DNA from: an uncultured Lachnospiraceae bacterium
GTDB taxonomy: Bacteria > Bacillota > Clostridia > Lachnospirales > Lachnospiraceae
DNA: 13,107 nt
NCBI GenBank assembly: GCA_900554205.1
Contig: USGM01000098.1
Coordinates: 1 to 13,107 of the forward strand
Direction of reading: 5' to 3'
Positions within the stretch are counted from its first letter, which is position 1, and each line of letters opens with the position of its first letter. The position numbers were made by a program, and so were the translations under genes. Below are positions 5,113-12,727 of this stretch, one piece after another. Below the pieces are notes generated by a model, which saw only the letters and a list, made by a program, of their open reading frames with translations, was not told the origin of the DNA and searched no databases.

Positions 5113-6926
5113 TCCAAGCGCAAATTGTATGTTCTTTCAATATAGCTTTTTACAAAGTTCCTATCCTTCATTCTACCAAATATCGCGTGTAGGTAATAAC
5201 AAGCCTTCATATATTGGAGGCTTTTCTCTTTCGTATATTTTTCTCCCCATAAATGTTCCATATTCCAACCACAATCAAATAACGTGGCACTAAGTATCGC
5301 CTCCATTCCATTGCTGAGCGCAAGCCGCATTCCATCCATTTCTTCTTGAATTCCTTCCTCAAAACAGTCTATATTTCCCAAAAGATCACCCAAGGTACGG
5401 CATACCATTTCGTATTCTGAGACATAGTGATTCAAGCTCAAAAATTTCATTTCAAACCAATTCTTGATCAGTCCTAAAAAAGGAATGTATTTTTTCCCTT
5501 CTCCCAGCTCATCTTCCACATTTGCAAGTGAATTGATCAGTCCGATCTCTCTCTTTGTAAAATGCCAATGTCTCAATTCTTGAAATTCTACCTCTGGCAA
5601 AGTCACATACAGAGCCTCACGGTATAACTTCTGCCTTTCCTCTCTTGATATTTTTTCCTGCAAACCAAGCGTCGCAGTTCTAAGATACATAAGCATCTGC
5701 CTGTCGCAAGGCGTTCTCTTCGACAATCTCCGTTCTAATTCTTCAACCAGTGGCTCTGCCTCAGCAGTCTTCGCCTGATTCAGCAGCCTGTTAATCTCCA
5801 TCATAAGCTTCCAGTTTGCAGGGTTCTCCATCGGGAAGCTTGCATCAAAGCGGCTTCCGCTTAGCCCCACCTTTTCCATCAGCTTCTCGTAGGTTCCACG
5901 CTTCGGAGAGACCTTCCCGCACTCGATTCTGGATACCGTGACCGGATCGCAGATGCCCTCCGCCAGCTCCTCCTGCGACATTCCGAGGACTTCGCGTCTG
6001 GCGCGCAGGACTTCGCCGCACAGGTCATATTTCGTCACCGGAAAAGCTCCCTCCCAGCTCCATTTAAATTCTTCTACATCGAATTCTTCATACAACCACT
6101 TTATCCATATACAGGCTTCTCCGAAAGCCTTCTTTTCCTCCTCTGTACACGCTCCGTATTGAAGCTTAATTTCCAGAAAGCTTCTCAGATAGTTCAGCTT
6201 TGCCTCCCTCTTTAAAAAGGCAAGGCTTTTCTCCGCGAGTTCAACCGCCTTCCCGGTATTTTCCTCCTGAAGATAAATCCCGACAAGCCGGTACGCAATC
6301 TGCGGATACAGCCGCACAACATCCCTGCTGTCCACAAACTCCTCCTGATGCTGTAACAGGGCTTCATAGATCTCTCGCGCACGCTCATTCGCTCCCCCTT
6401 CCTCCATGACGCGCGCCTGCATCATGGCAATGCAAAGCTCAAGCTGTGCCATGCGGATCTCCCCCGCCTCGTTCAGGGCGATCCCCTCACGCGAGACCTC
6501 CCATGCCTCCGAGAGCAGATTATGCAATTCTTCTACGGTTGCACCCAGCTTCCAGTTCAAAACGGCGCGATAATAAAGCAGAAGCTGCCTGTGCAATGGG
6601 CTTTTTCCGGCCGCATAGGACTCATAGTCCACAAACGCTTCCGCTGCGCCATTTTCATCCGTCTCTTCAATGCTGCGGTACAATGCCTCCCTGAGCAGAA
6701 TCCACCTCTGTTCCTCCGGTCCGGCTATAAAGTCGATCCGATCCGCCGCCATGCCAAGCCGCTGCAGCAAAGCCTCCGATACAATTTTCTCACAGTCGCG
6801 CTCCCCCTTTTCCAGCCTTGCCAAAAGGGCGCGCGAACACAGTCCTCTGCACAATTCCTCCTGACTGATGTTTGCCTCTGTGCGCAAATATCCGATCAGA
6901 CTTCCTATCGCAACCTTATTTTCCAA
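5109..6926 (-). CDS. Double-HTH (XRE-type) regulator with TPR-like repeats, RRNPP-like peptide sensor candidate
   Basis: A 605-residue cytoplasmic protein without membrane segments. Residues 8-58 form an XRE-type HTH (YLRTEANISQEELCRGLCSR). Helical TPR-like repeats follow at about 75-290. A second HTH at about 302-357 is closer to consensus (LRARREVLGMSQEELAEGIC), and a further helical region runs to the C-terminus. It thus looks like two HTH-plus-TPR units joined end to end. TPR-type repeats behind an XRE domain are typical of regulators that bind imported oligopeptides (Rgg, PlcR, ComR classes), which fits the adjacent small peptide. The start is TTG at 6926, with GGGGAG about 10 bases upstream and no in-frame ATG nearby. 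The 5' part is GC-rich (53% in one sampled line) and the 3' part AT-rich (40% in another), changing around residue 400. Family membership is by architecture; the bound peptide and the target are inferred. Confidence 0.8.
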   Translation of the reverse strand: MENKVAIGSLIGYLRTEANISQEELCRGLCSRALLARLEKGERDCEKIVSEALLQRLGMAADRIDFIAGPEEQRWILLREALYRSIEETDENGAAEAFVDYESYAAGKSPLHRQLLLYYRAVLNWKLGATVEELHNLLSEAWEVSREGIALNEAGEIRMAQLELCIAMMQARVMEEGGANERAREIYEALLQHQEEFVDSRDVVRLYPQIAYRLVGIYLQEENTGKAVELAEKSLAFLKREAKLNYLRSFLEIKLQYGACTEEEKKAFGEACIWIKWLYEEFDVEEFKWSWEGAFPVTKYDLCGEVLRARREVLGMSQEELAEGICDPVTVSRIECGKVSPKRGTYEKLMEKVGLSGSRFDASFPMENPANWKLMMEINRLLNQAKTAEAEPLVEELERRLSKRTPCDRQMLMYLRTATLGLQEKISREERQKLYREALYVTLPEVEFQELRHWHFTKREIGLINSLANVEDELGEGKKYIPFLGLIKNWFEMKFLSLNHYVSEYEMVCRTLGDLLGNIDCFEEGIQEEMDGMRLALSNGMEAILSATLFDCGWNMEHLWGEKYTKEKSLQYMKACYYLHAIFGRMKDRNFVKSYIERTYNLRLD

Positions 6927-6968
6927 AGTAACTTTTCTCCCCTTCGTAAACTCCTACCAACAAACATT

Positions 6969-6997
6969 ATCGTATCATATCATACATCATTTTACAA
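6969..6997 (-). promoter_or_regulatory. Promoter of the double-HTH regulator
   Basis: Reading leftward, TTGTAA (6992-6997) and TACGAT (6969-6974) are separated by 17 bases, about 45 bases before the TTG start. Two near-repeats of TTTACA-A/T-TG overlap and flank the -35 side (about 6991-7009) and could be an operator, but they are short. Confidence 0.5.
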
Positions 6998-7038
6998 TGT
7001 TTTTACATGCTAATATTTTACCGATTCCGGTCTCAGGC

Positions 7039-7085
7039 AAAAAAACGCCTGTATTCTCGCCATCTGAGGGGCTTTGAATACAGGC
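7039..7085 (-). terminator. Rho-independent terminator of the phosphodiesterase operon
   Basis: Reading leftward, GCCTGTATTC (7076-7085 complement) pairs perfectly over 10 bp with GAATACAGGC (7047-7056 complement) around a 19-base loop. It is followed after one G by seven T (7039-7045 complement). It lies 13 bases past the stop of the phosphodiesterase gene and shields the regulator promoter from read-through. Confidence 0.85.
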
Positions 7086-7097
7086 ATGTTTTCTTTC

Positions 7098-7922
7098 TTA
7101 TCTTTCAGGCATAAAGCTGTCAAAAATAAAAATATCAAAATTCTTTCTCGCCGCGTCAAGCTCCTTCTGGCTCTTGATCGTCCATGCCGCCGCCGTGTTA
7201 TGGTACAGTCCGCGGCAGATTCTGCGGGAAAGTATCTCAGGATATTTGTGGTGGTAGGCGATGAAGTCCGGCTTTGTCAGGAAGTTGAACACCAGATTCT
7301 GCAGCAGGAAGTACAGCACTCCCCTGTACTCTCCCTCCTTCAGGAAGGCATCAGAGAGCTGCCCGCGCACGATCTCCTTTCTATGTCTGCGATACCAGAA
7401 AACGCCGAGCGGGTTAAAGGACTCGATGCAGTACATTCCCTTATACGCTGAAAGCAGTTTGTCTCCTGCCGGGCAGATGGAGGTGTCCAACGCCTCGATC
7501 TTCAGCTCGACGATCAGCGGTACTTTCCCGTCCACGAGTTTCAGCACATCCTCAAACTTCGGAATCTTCTGGTCGGAATCACAGAGATGGAACTGCTGCA
7601 GCTCCTCAAAAGTATAATCTGCAATCTTGCCGTCCGCATTGCATATCCTTTTCAGGGTGAAATCATGGAAGACAACGGGCACATGATCCTTTGTCATCTG
7701 AATGTCCATCTCGATGCCGAAGCCCGCCTCCACCGCCTTCTGGAAGGCGCGCAGGGAGTTTTCCGGCGCATCCGTCCGGTTGTCGTGCAATCCTCTGTGC
7801 GCATACAGCCATTTGGTAAAGGTCGCTGTATCCGGCTTTCCCGCCATCCTCGGCATAATCATCAGCAGATAGAGCGCTGCCAGAATCAAAATGCAAATTA
7901 CAATAATCCCGATTACCTTCAT
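7098..7922 (-). CDS. Membrane-anchored glycerophosphodiester phosphodiesterase
   Basis: A 274-residue GDPD-family enzyme that splits glycerophosphodiesters into glycerol-3-phosphate and an alcohol. One N-terminal hydrophobic segment (about 3-24) should anchor it in the membrane. GDPD motifs are in order: HRG (H42), ENSLRAF (54-60), the metal-binding E71 and D73 in EMDIQM, the second catalytic histidine in VVFHD (H86), and the later ELK (E139). The length fits a bare GDPD domain plus anchor. The ATG at 7922 has AAAGGA about 11 bases upstream and lies 26 bases after the MFS stop, so both genes are one operon ending at the terminator at 7039-7085. The side of the membrane on which the enzyme acts is not decided by the sequence. 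Confidence 0.9.
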   Translation of the reverse strand: MKVIGIIVICILILAALYLLMIMPRMAGKPDTATFTKWLYAHRGLHDNRTDAPENSLRAFQKAVEAGFGIEMDIQMTKDHVPVVFHDFTLKRICNADGKIADYTFEELQQFHLCDSDQKIPKFEDVLKLVDGKVPLIVELKIEALDTSICPAGDKLLSAYKGMYCIESFNPLGVFWYRRHRKEIVRGQLSDAFLKEGEYRGVLYFLLQNLVFNFLTKPDFIAYHHKYPEILSRRICRGLYHNTAAAWTIKSQKELDAARKNFDIFIFDSFMPER

Positions 7923-7948
7923 CTTAAGTCAAGTCCTTTCCGTGTACA

Positions 7949-9235
7949 TCAGTCATCCACATCAAAATTCTCTAAAATGCTTTCCTTCTTCGGCGGCTTT
8001 ACATCCCCATGCTTTACCTGTGTCATCGTACAGAATGCGAGGATCGCAAACACAAAGGCATAGGGGAACAACGTTCTGTAGGACACCTTCTCCAGCAGGA
8101 AGCCTGACAGGATGGGCGTTGCCACCTGCGCCGCCATGGAAAAGGTATAATAAGTTCCCGTATATTTACCGATATCACCGCCCTTGCTCATCGCAACGAT
8201 CATCGGGTAGGAATTCACGTTGATTGCCGCCCAGCCCACGCCGATCAGTGCGAATGCGACATTGACGAGCGGATGGTATTCCCCGACAAAGACAGCCGCG
8301 CCGTAACAGGCTGCCATGAGGAGGACGCCACCCATAATGGTCTTCTTTCTGCCGAGCTTCGCTGAGATCTGTCCGATCGGTATGTAGCTTAAAATTGCCG
8401 CAACGGTCGCAACCATCAGGCAGTTAGCAAAGCTTCCGCCCTCCATTTTCCAGACAACCTTGGTATATCTGGAGAACGCCGTCGTCACCGCGTTATATGC
8501 CGTGAACCAGAAAAAGATGGAAAGCAACATAAACATCATACTGCGTTTCACGTCCTTCGGCAAGCTTCCTTTTTCCTCCGACGCGACAGCCTCCACAGTT
8601 TTTTCCGGCTGTTCCTGTGCCTCCAATTCCTTGCGCAGCTTACTCTCGCGGATGGTTATGAGCAATATGCCGACTGCCACGACCATCACCGCCGCAATGC
8701 TGACAAACAGAGGCAGATAATCCGGTCTCTCCCCTTTGCCGACCAACAGCTTGATCATGATCAGCGCGTAGACACCACCGACCGCTCCCATCAGATTGAT
8801 CACGGCATTTGCCTTGCTCCGCAGATGATTCGGCGTCAGGTCAGGCATCAGCGCCACTGCCGGAGAACGGTACAGCCCCATGGACAGCAGCGTTGCAAAG
8901 AGAGCACCCACAAACAGTACAAGACTCTGCCGTCTGTCCGCCACCGGCAACAGCAGCATGAAGATAACTGCGAGGACTGTGCCCGCCAGTATGAACGGCG
9001 TACGCTTTCCGAGCGGCGTGTCCACCTTGTCCGAGAGCGTGCCGAACACAGGCAGCAGGAAGAGCGCAAGCACATTGTCCATCGCCATCAGCACACCTGT
9101 CACCGTCTCCCCGAGTCCGAAGGTATTCTGCAGGATCAGCGGAATAATATTGTCATACATCTGCCAGAAAGCGCAGATACTTAAGAACGCCAGCCCCACA
9201 AAAAAGGTTCTTTTGTAATTCAGTTTTGATTGCAT
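7949..9235 (-). CDS. MFS transporter (SLC45/GPH-like sugar permease type)
   Basis: A 428-residue major facilitator protein with about 12 hydrophobic segments, split by a charged central loop at about 200-235. The loop after segment 2 carries the motif FGTLSDKVDTPLGKRTPF (about 64-81), typical of the SLC45 and glycoside-pentoside-hexuronide-type carriers, so a sugar or related solute in symport is likely. I chose the ATG at 9235 because a GGGAGGG ribosome site lies 6 bases before it; that site is itself inside the codons following a further in-frame ATG at 9250. The C-terminal tail is cytoplasmic, acidic and Pro/Lys-containing. It leads a two-gene operon with the phosphodiesterase. Substrate is unknown; co-transcription with a phosphodiesterase does not identify it. 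Confidence 0.85.
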   Translation of the reverse strand: MQSKLNYKRTFFVGLAFLSICAFWQMYDNIIPLILQNTFGLGETVTGVLMAMDNVLALFLLPVFGTLSDKVDTPLGKRTPFILAGTVLAVIFMLLLPVADRRQSLVLFVGALFATLLSMGLYRSPAVALMPDLTPNHLRSKANAVINLMGAVGGVYALIMIKLLVGKGERPDYLPLFVSIAAVMVVAVGILLITIRESKLRKELEAQEQPEKTVEAVASEEKGSLPKDVKRSMMFMLLSIFFWFTAYNAVTTAFSRYTKVVWKMEGGSFANCLMVATVAAILSYIPIGQISAKLGRKKTIMGGVLLMAACYGAAVFVGEYHPLVNVAFALIGVGWAAINVNSYPMIVAMSKGGDIGKYTGTYYTFSMAAQVATPILSGFLLEKVSYRTLFPYAFVFAILAFCTMTQVKHGDVKPPKKESILENFDVDD

Positions 9236-9266
9236 TGGTAACCCTCCCATTGGTTTTTATAACAAG

Positions 9267-9295
9267 ATTGTAACAGATGAGGCATCATATCTCAA
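9267..9295 (-). promoter_or_regulatory. Promoter of the MFS-phosphodiesterase operon
   Basis: Reading leftward, TTGAGA (9290-9295) and TACAAT (9267-9272) have a 17-base spacer, each with 5 of 6 consensus matches. The -10 ends about 31 bases before the chosen ATG. Confidence 0.75.
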
Positions 9296-9324
9296 TCTGA
9301 TTCCGGTAAAAATAATGTAAATCC

Positions 9325-9352
9325 TTGAAAATGCAGCGGTTTTATGTATAAT
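9325..9352 (+). promoter_or_regulatory. Promoter of the ABC-F gene
   Basis: TTGAAA (9325-9330) and a perfect TATAAT (9347-9352) are 16 bases apart. Transcription would start near 9359, about 50 bases before the ATG. It is divergent from the MFS promoter with about 30 bases between the two -35 boxes. Confidence 0.8.
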
Positions 9353-9408
9353 AGAAACAGTGGCTTTTAAACAGCATAATAAATAAGAAGAAACAAGAGG
9401 AATAAAAA

Positions 9409-11016
9409 ATGATAAGTGCAAACAACGTAACCTACCGTGTAGGCAAGAAGGCGCTGTTCGAGGATGTGAACATCAAGTTCACGGAGGGCAACTGTTACGG
9501 ACTCATCGGTGCAAACGGCGCCGGAAAGTCCACCTTCCTTAAGATCCTTTCCGGCAGTCTCGAGACGACCAGCGGTGAGATCGTCATCACCCCCGGTCAG
9601 CGTCTCTCCGTACTTGAGCAGGATCACTTCAAGTATGACAGCTATGTTGTCATGGATACTGTAATCATGGGCAATCAGCGTCTCTATGAAATCATGAAGG
9701 AGAAAGATGCCATCTATGCGAAGGAGGATTTCTCCGACGAGGACGGTATCAGAATAAGCGAGCTTGAAGAAGAATTCGCCGAAATGGACGGCTGGAGCGC
9801 GGAGAGCGACGCGGAGATCCTGCTCAACGCTTTGGGCGTCGGCAACGATTATCACTATATGCTCATGAAGGATCTTTCGGGCGACATGAAGGTTAAGGTT
9901 CTCCTGGCGCAGGCTTTGTTCGGCAATCCCGATATACTTCTTTTAGACGAGCCGACGAACCATCTTGACGTCAAAGCTATCGACTGGCTCGAAAACTTCC
10001 TTTTGAACTTCGAGAACACCGTTATAGTCGTCAGCCACGACAGACACTTCCTCAACAAGGTCTGCACCCACATAGCCGACGTTGACTTCGGAAAGATAAC
10101 CCTCTATGTCGGAAACTATGATTTCTGGTATGAATACACTCAGATGGCGCAAAGACAGATGAGAGAGCAGAACAAGAAGACCGAAGCGAAGATGAAAGAG
10201 CTTCAGGAATTCATAGCGAGATTCAGCGCGAACGCCTCAAAATCAAAGCAGGCGACAAGCCGCAAGAAGCTGCTTGACAACCTTGTCTTGGAGGATATGC
10301 CCGTCTCGTCAAGGCGCTTTCCGTTTATCGAATTCAAGCCCGACCGAGAGATCGGAAACGATCTTCTCACCGTCACCGGACTTTCAAAGACGGTCGGCGA
10401 CCGAAAGGTACTCGACAATGTCAGCTTTACGATAAGGCCGAACGAAAAGGTCGCTTTCGTCGGAACGGACGCCGTAGCGAAAACGACTTTCTTCAAGATT
10501 CTTGTCGGCGAGGAGGAGCCGGACGAAGGCTCGTTCAAGTGGGGCGTCACAACATCTCAGGCGTATTTCCCGAACGATAACTCCGCCTTTTTTGACGGCT
10601 GTGAGGATTCGCTGATAGACTGGGTCAGACGCTATTCCGACCTTCAGTTTGAAACCGATGTCAGAGGATGGCTCGGAAGACTGATGTTCTCGGGCGAAGA
10701 AGCGACGAAGAAGGCGAAGGTGCTTTCGGGCGGCGAGAGAGTTCGCTGTATGCTCATAAAAATGATGCTCAGCGGCGCGAACGTCCTGATACTCGACGAG
10801 CCGACGAACCATCTTGATCTTGAGTCGATAACCTCGCTGAACAACGCGCTGATAAAGTTCCCGGGCTCTCTGTTCTTCACTTCCCACGACCATCAGTTCA
10901 CACAGACGGTCGCCACGAGAATTATCGAATTCAAACCCGACGGAACGGTCTATGACCGCGTCGAAACCTACGATGAGTACCTCGAGAAAAACGAGCTCGC
11001 GGAAGAAAATAAATAA
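9409..11016 (+). CDS. ABC-F family ATPase (YkpA/YbiT-like), mosaic gene
   Basis: A 535-residue soluble protein with two ATPase domains and no membrane segments, as in the ribosome-associated ABC-F proteins. Domain 1 has Walker A GANGAGKST (34-42), a non-canonical signature LSGDM (156-160) and Walker B LLLDEPTNHLD. A charged linker spans about 240-300. Domain 2 has GTDAVAKTT (352-360), with Ala replacing the usual Gly before Lys, signature LSGGE (439-443) and a second LDEPTNHLD. Degenerate signature 1 and Walker A2 are, from memory, normal for the YkpA/YbiT branch. The ATG at 9409 follows AAGAGG. Codon use changes sharply at about codon 115: nine ATC and three CGT codons before it, mostly ATA and AGA/CGA/CGC after it. 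The reading frame and family match continue across the change, so this is a join between two orthologues. Role is probably translation-related; no antibiotic-resistance claim is supported. Confidence 0.9.
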   Translation: MISANNVTYRVGKKALFEDVNIKFTEGNCYGLIGANGAGKSTFLKILSGSLETTSGEIVITPGQRLSVLEQDHFKYDSYVVMDTVIMGNQRLYEIMKEKDAIYAKEDFSDEDGIRISELEEEFAEMDGWSAESDAEILLNALGVGNDYHYMLMKDLSGDMKVKVLLAQALFGNPDILLLDEPTNHLDVKAIDWLENFLLNFENTVIVVSHDRHFLNKVCTHIADVDFGKITLYVGNYDFWYEYTQMAQRQMREQNKKTEAKMKELQEFIARFSANASKSKQATSRKKLLDNLVLEDMPVSSRRFPFIEFKPDREIGNDLLTVTGLSKTVGDRKVLDNVSFTIRPNEKVAFVGTDAVAKTTFFKILVGEEEPDEGSFKWGVTTSQAYFPNDNSAFFDGCEDSLIDWVRRYSDLQFETDVRGWLGRLMFSGEEATKKAKVLSGGERVRCMLIKMMLSGANVLILDEPTNHLDLESITSLNNALIKFPGSLFFTSHDHQFTQTVATRIIEFKPDGTVYDRVETYDEYLEKNELAEENK

Positions 11017-11031
11017 CAAGGAGAATGAAAC

Positions 11032-12036
11032 ATGGAACTGTTCGGATTTGCGGTACCCCACGGTGACAGCTTCATTTTAGCTACATTTTTATTCATAATA
11101 GGACTTATATTTATCAGCAAGGGCGGCGACTGGTTCGTTGACAGCGCGTCATATCTCGCCGAGGCGACGGGGATCCCGAAGTTCGTCATCGGCGCGACGA
11201 TAGTGTCGATAGCGACGACCCTGCCCGAGCTTCTCGTCTCCGTCAGGGCGGCTGCCGAAGGCTCGGATCAGATGGCGATAGGCAACGCCGTCGGTTCCGT
11301 CACGGCGAACACCGCGCTGATAATGGGAATATCTTTGACGGTACTCCCGAGTGTGATCGACAGGAAAAGCTTCTCGTTCAAGGGCGGCTTACTGATGATC
11401 TCGGGCGTCCTGCTCTGGGTCCTCAGCGCAAGAGGATATCTTCCCAAATGGTCGGCATTCGTCCTCTGGGCGATATTCATTATCTTCACGATAGACAACC
11501 TCATCGAGGGCAAGACGAAATCCGAGCCGTCGGTCAAAGAGAAAGCTGACAAAAAGCAAATCGGCGTCAAGATCGTGTTCTTCATAATCGGTGCGCTGAC
11601 AACTGTTCTCGGCGCCGAGCTTCTCGTCGGTTCAGGTAAGGCTATCGCTTTCAAACTCGGTGTCAGCGAGAACATAGTCGGCTTCACGATCGTCGCCGTC
11701 GGAACATCTCTCCCCGAGCTTGTCACGACTTTGACCGCTCTTCGAAAGAAGGAGGCGTCGCTCTCTGTCGGCAACATCGTCGGAGCGAACATAATAGACC
11801 TGACGCTTATCCTGCCGCTTTGCTCCGTTCTGAAAACGGACGGCGCGCTGCCTGTCGAAAGAACGAGCCTTGTGTTCGACTTCCCCGTATGCGTTGCTGC
11901 GTGCGCGATAGCGGTCGTTCCTGCCATACTTATGGGCAAATTCAAGAGGGCGCAGGGCATCATACTTTTAGGCGTTTACGCAGCGTATCTGCTGTTTCTT
12001 GTCCTGAATGAGACAGGTGTTTTAGCTCTCGCGTAA
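11032..12036 (+). CDS. Sodium/calcium exchanger family (CaCA, YrbG-like) membrane protein
   Basis: A 334-residue integral membrane protein with about 10 hydrophobic segments and two inverted alpha repeats that form the ion site. Repeat 1 contains GATIVSIATTLPELLVS (54-70, with E66) and GNAVGSV (84-90). Repeat 2 contains GFTIVAVGTSLPELVTT (217-233, with E229) and GNIVGANI (247-254). A charged cytoplasmic loop (about 159-179) divides the halves. In repeat 1 the usual GSN is GSV, so the first site is slightly unusual, but both acidic residues remain. The ATG lies 15 bases after the ABC-F stop with AAGGAG 8 bases before it, so it is co-transcribed with ABC-F. Codon style matches the right part of the window. 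Whether it moves Ca2+ or another cation cannot be told. Confidence 0.88.
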   Translation: MELFGFAVPHGDSFILATFLFIIGLIFISKGGDWFVDSASYLAEATGIPKFVIGATIVSIATTLPELLVSVRAAAEGSDQMAIGNAVGSVTANTALIMGISLTVLPSVIDRKSFSFKGGLLMISGVLLWVLSARGYLPKWSAFVLWAIFIIFTIDNLIEGKTKSEPSVKEKADKKQIGVKIVFFIIGALTTVLGAELLVGSGKAIAFKLGVSENIVGFTIVAVGTSLPELVTTLTALRKKEASLSVGNIVGANIIDLTLILPLCSVLKTDGALPVERTSLVFDFPVCVAACAIAVVPAILMGKFKRAQGIILLGVYAAYLLFLVLNETGVLALA

Positions 12037-12074
12037 AAAATGATCCGTTTATTAACAAATATTTTAAAAAACAC

Positions 12075-12103
12075 TTGATATTCCGTCAGGTTAGTGATAT
12101 ACT
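12075..12103 (+). promoter_or_regulatory. Promoter of the rimP-nusA operon
   Basis: TTGATA (12075-12080) and TATACT (12098-12103) with a 17-base spacer, both 5 of 6. The start near 12110 gives a leader of about 100 bases before rimP, containing the hairpin at 12125-12150. Confidence 0.75.
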
Positions 12104-12124
12104 TATACAGTAAGAATTAAGGTT

Positions 12125-12157
12125 CGAGAGTGGGTTTTGGCCCGCTCTCGTTTGTTT
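12125..12157 (+). promoter_or_regulatory. Leader hairpin upstream of rimP, possible attenuator
   Basis: A 10-bp stem (CGAGAGTGGG at 12125-12134 with CCCGCTCTCG at 12141-12150, one G-U pair) has a 6-base loop and is followed by TTTGTTT. It sits directly after the promoter, in the 5' leader of rimP-nusA, so it could act as a weak terminator under read-through control. NusA itself promotes pausing and termination at hairpins, which makes feedback attractive but unproven. A rimP leader attenuator is described in enterobacteria; no homology to it is claimed. Confidence 0.5.
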
Positions 12158-12213
12158 GAGCGGACATTTTTTCGTGCGCCCAATCGAAGAATTCGCCGAA
12201 AGGAGTGCTGAAT

Positions 12214-12690
12214 ATGGCAAAAGGAAAGGGCGGCAACACCGTCGCCGTCGTCAGACAGCTCGTTGAGCCTTACGCCGCGCAGCTGGGACTGACCGTCTGG
12301 GATGTCCGCTTTGAGAAAGAAGGAGCTTCGTGGTACCTGAGAATATTCATCGACAAGGAGGGCGGAGTGGATATCGACGATTGCGTTGACTTCAGCCACG
12401 CCATCGACAAGCCGCTCGACGACGCCGACCCGATAGAACAAAGCTATTGCCTTGAGGTCAGCTCTCCGGGCCTTGAAAGAGAACTCACGAGACCCGAACA
12501 CTTCGCCAAGTGCTTAGGCCGGAGCGTACTTATAAGACTTATAAGACCCGTTGACGGTCAGAGAGATTTCGTCGGTACGCTCGAGTCCTTCGATGACGGG
12601 AACATAACAGTTCGGCTCGAAGACGGTTCGGGCTTCACGTTCACAAAGAAGGAAGCCTCATGGGTCAAGCTCAACGACTACGCAGAATAA
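12214..12690 (+). CDS. rimP: Ribosome maturation factor RimP
   Basis: A 158-residue protein of usual length for RimP, which assists assembly of the 30S subunit. The N-terminal domain contains GLTVWDVRFEKEGASWYLRI, and the IDKEGGVDIDDC segment and LEVSSPGLERELTRPEHF (about 91-108) are the family hallmarks. The C-terminal SH3-like domain includes GTLESFDDGNITVRLEDG. The ATG at 12214 is preceded by AAAGGAG with 8 bases of spacing. A GTG at 12205 in the same frame overlaps that site and is rejected. nusA follows after 37 bases, the widely conserved rimP-nusA order. Confidence 0.95.
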   Translation: MAKGKGGNTVAVVRQLVEPYAAQLGLTVWDVRFEKEGASWYLRIFIDKEGGVDIDDCVDFSHAIDKPLDDADPIEQSYCLEVSSPGLERELTRPEHFAKCLGRSVLIRLIRPVDGQRDFVGTLESFDDGNITVRLEDGSGFTFTKKEASWVKLNDYAE

Positions 12691-12727
12691 GCTATTTAAA
12701 ATATACGGAAAGGATTGATCGGCAAAA

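Noticed and set aside
9874..9891. ABC-F signature 1 reading LSGDM, and Walker A2 with Ala for Gly, as damaging mutations
   Set aside because: The YkpA/YbiT branch, as I recall it, normally has degenerate motifs at these two sites, so they are not evidence of a broken gene.
10384..11061. Leftward 225-codon open frame over the ABC-F gene
   Set aside because: Antisense shadow of a confidently recognised gene with GC-rich third positions; no domain seen. The same applies to 11268-11963 over the exchanger gene.
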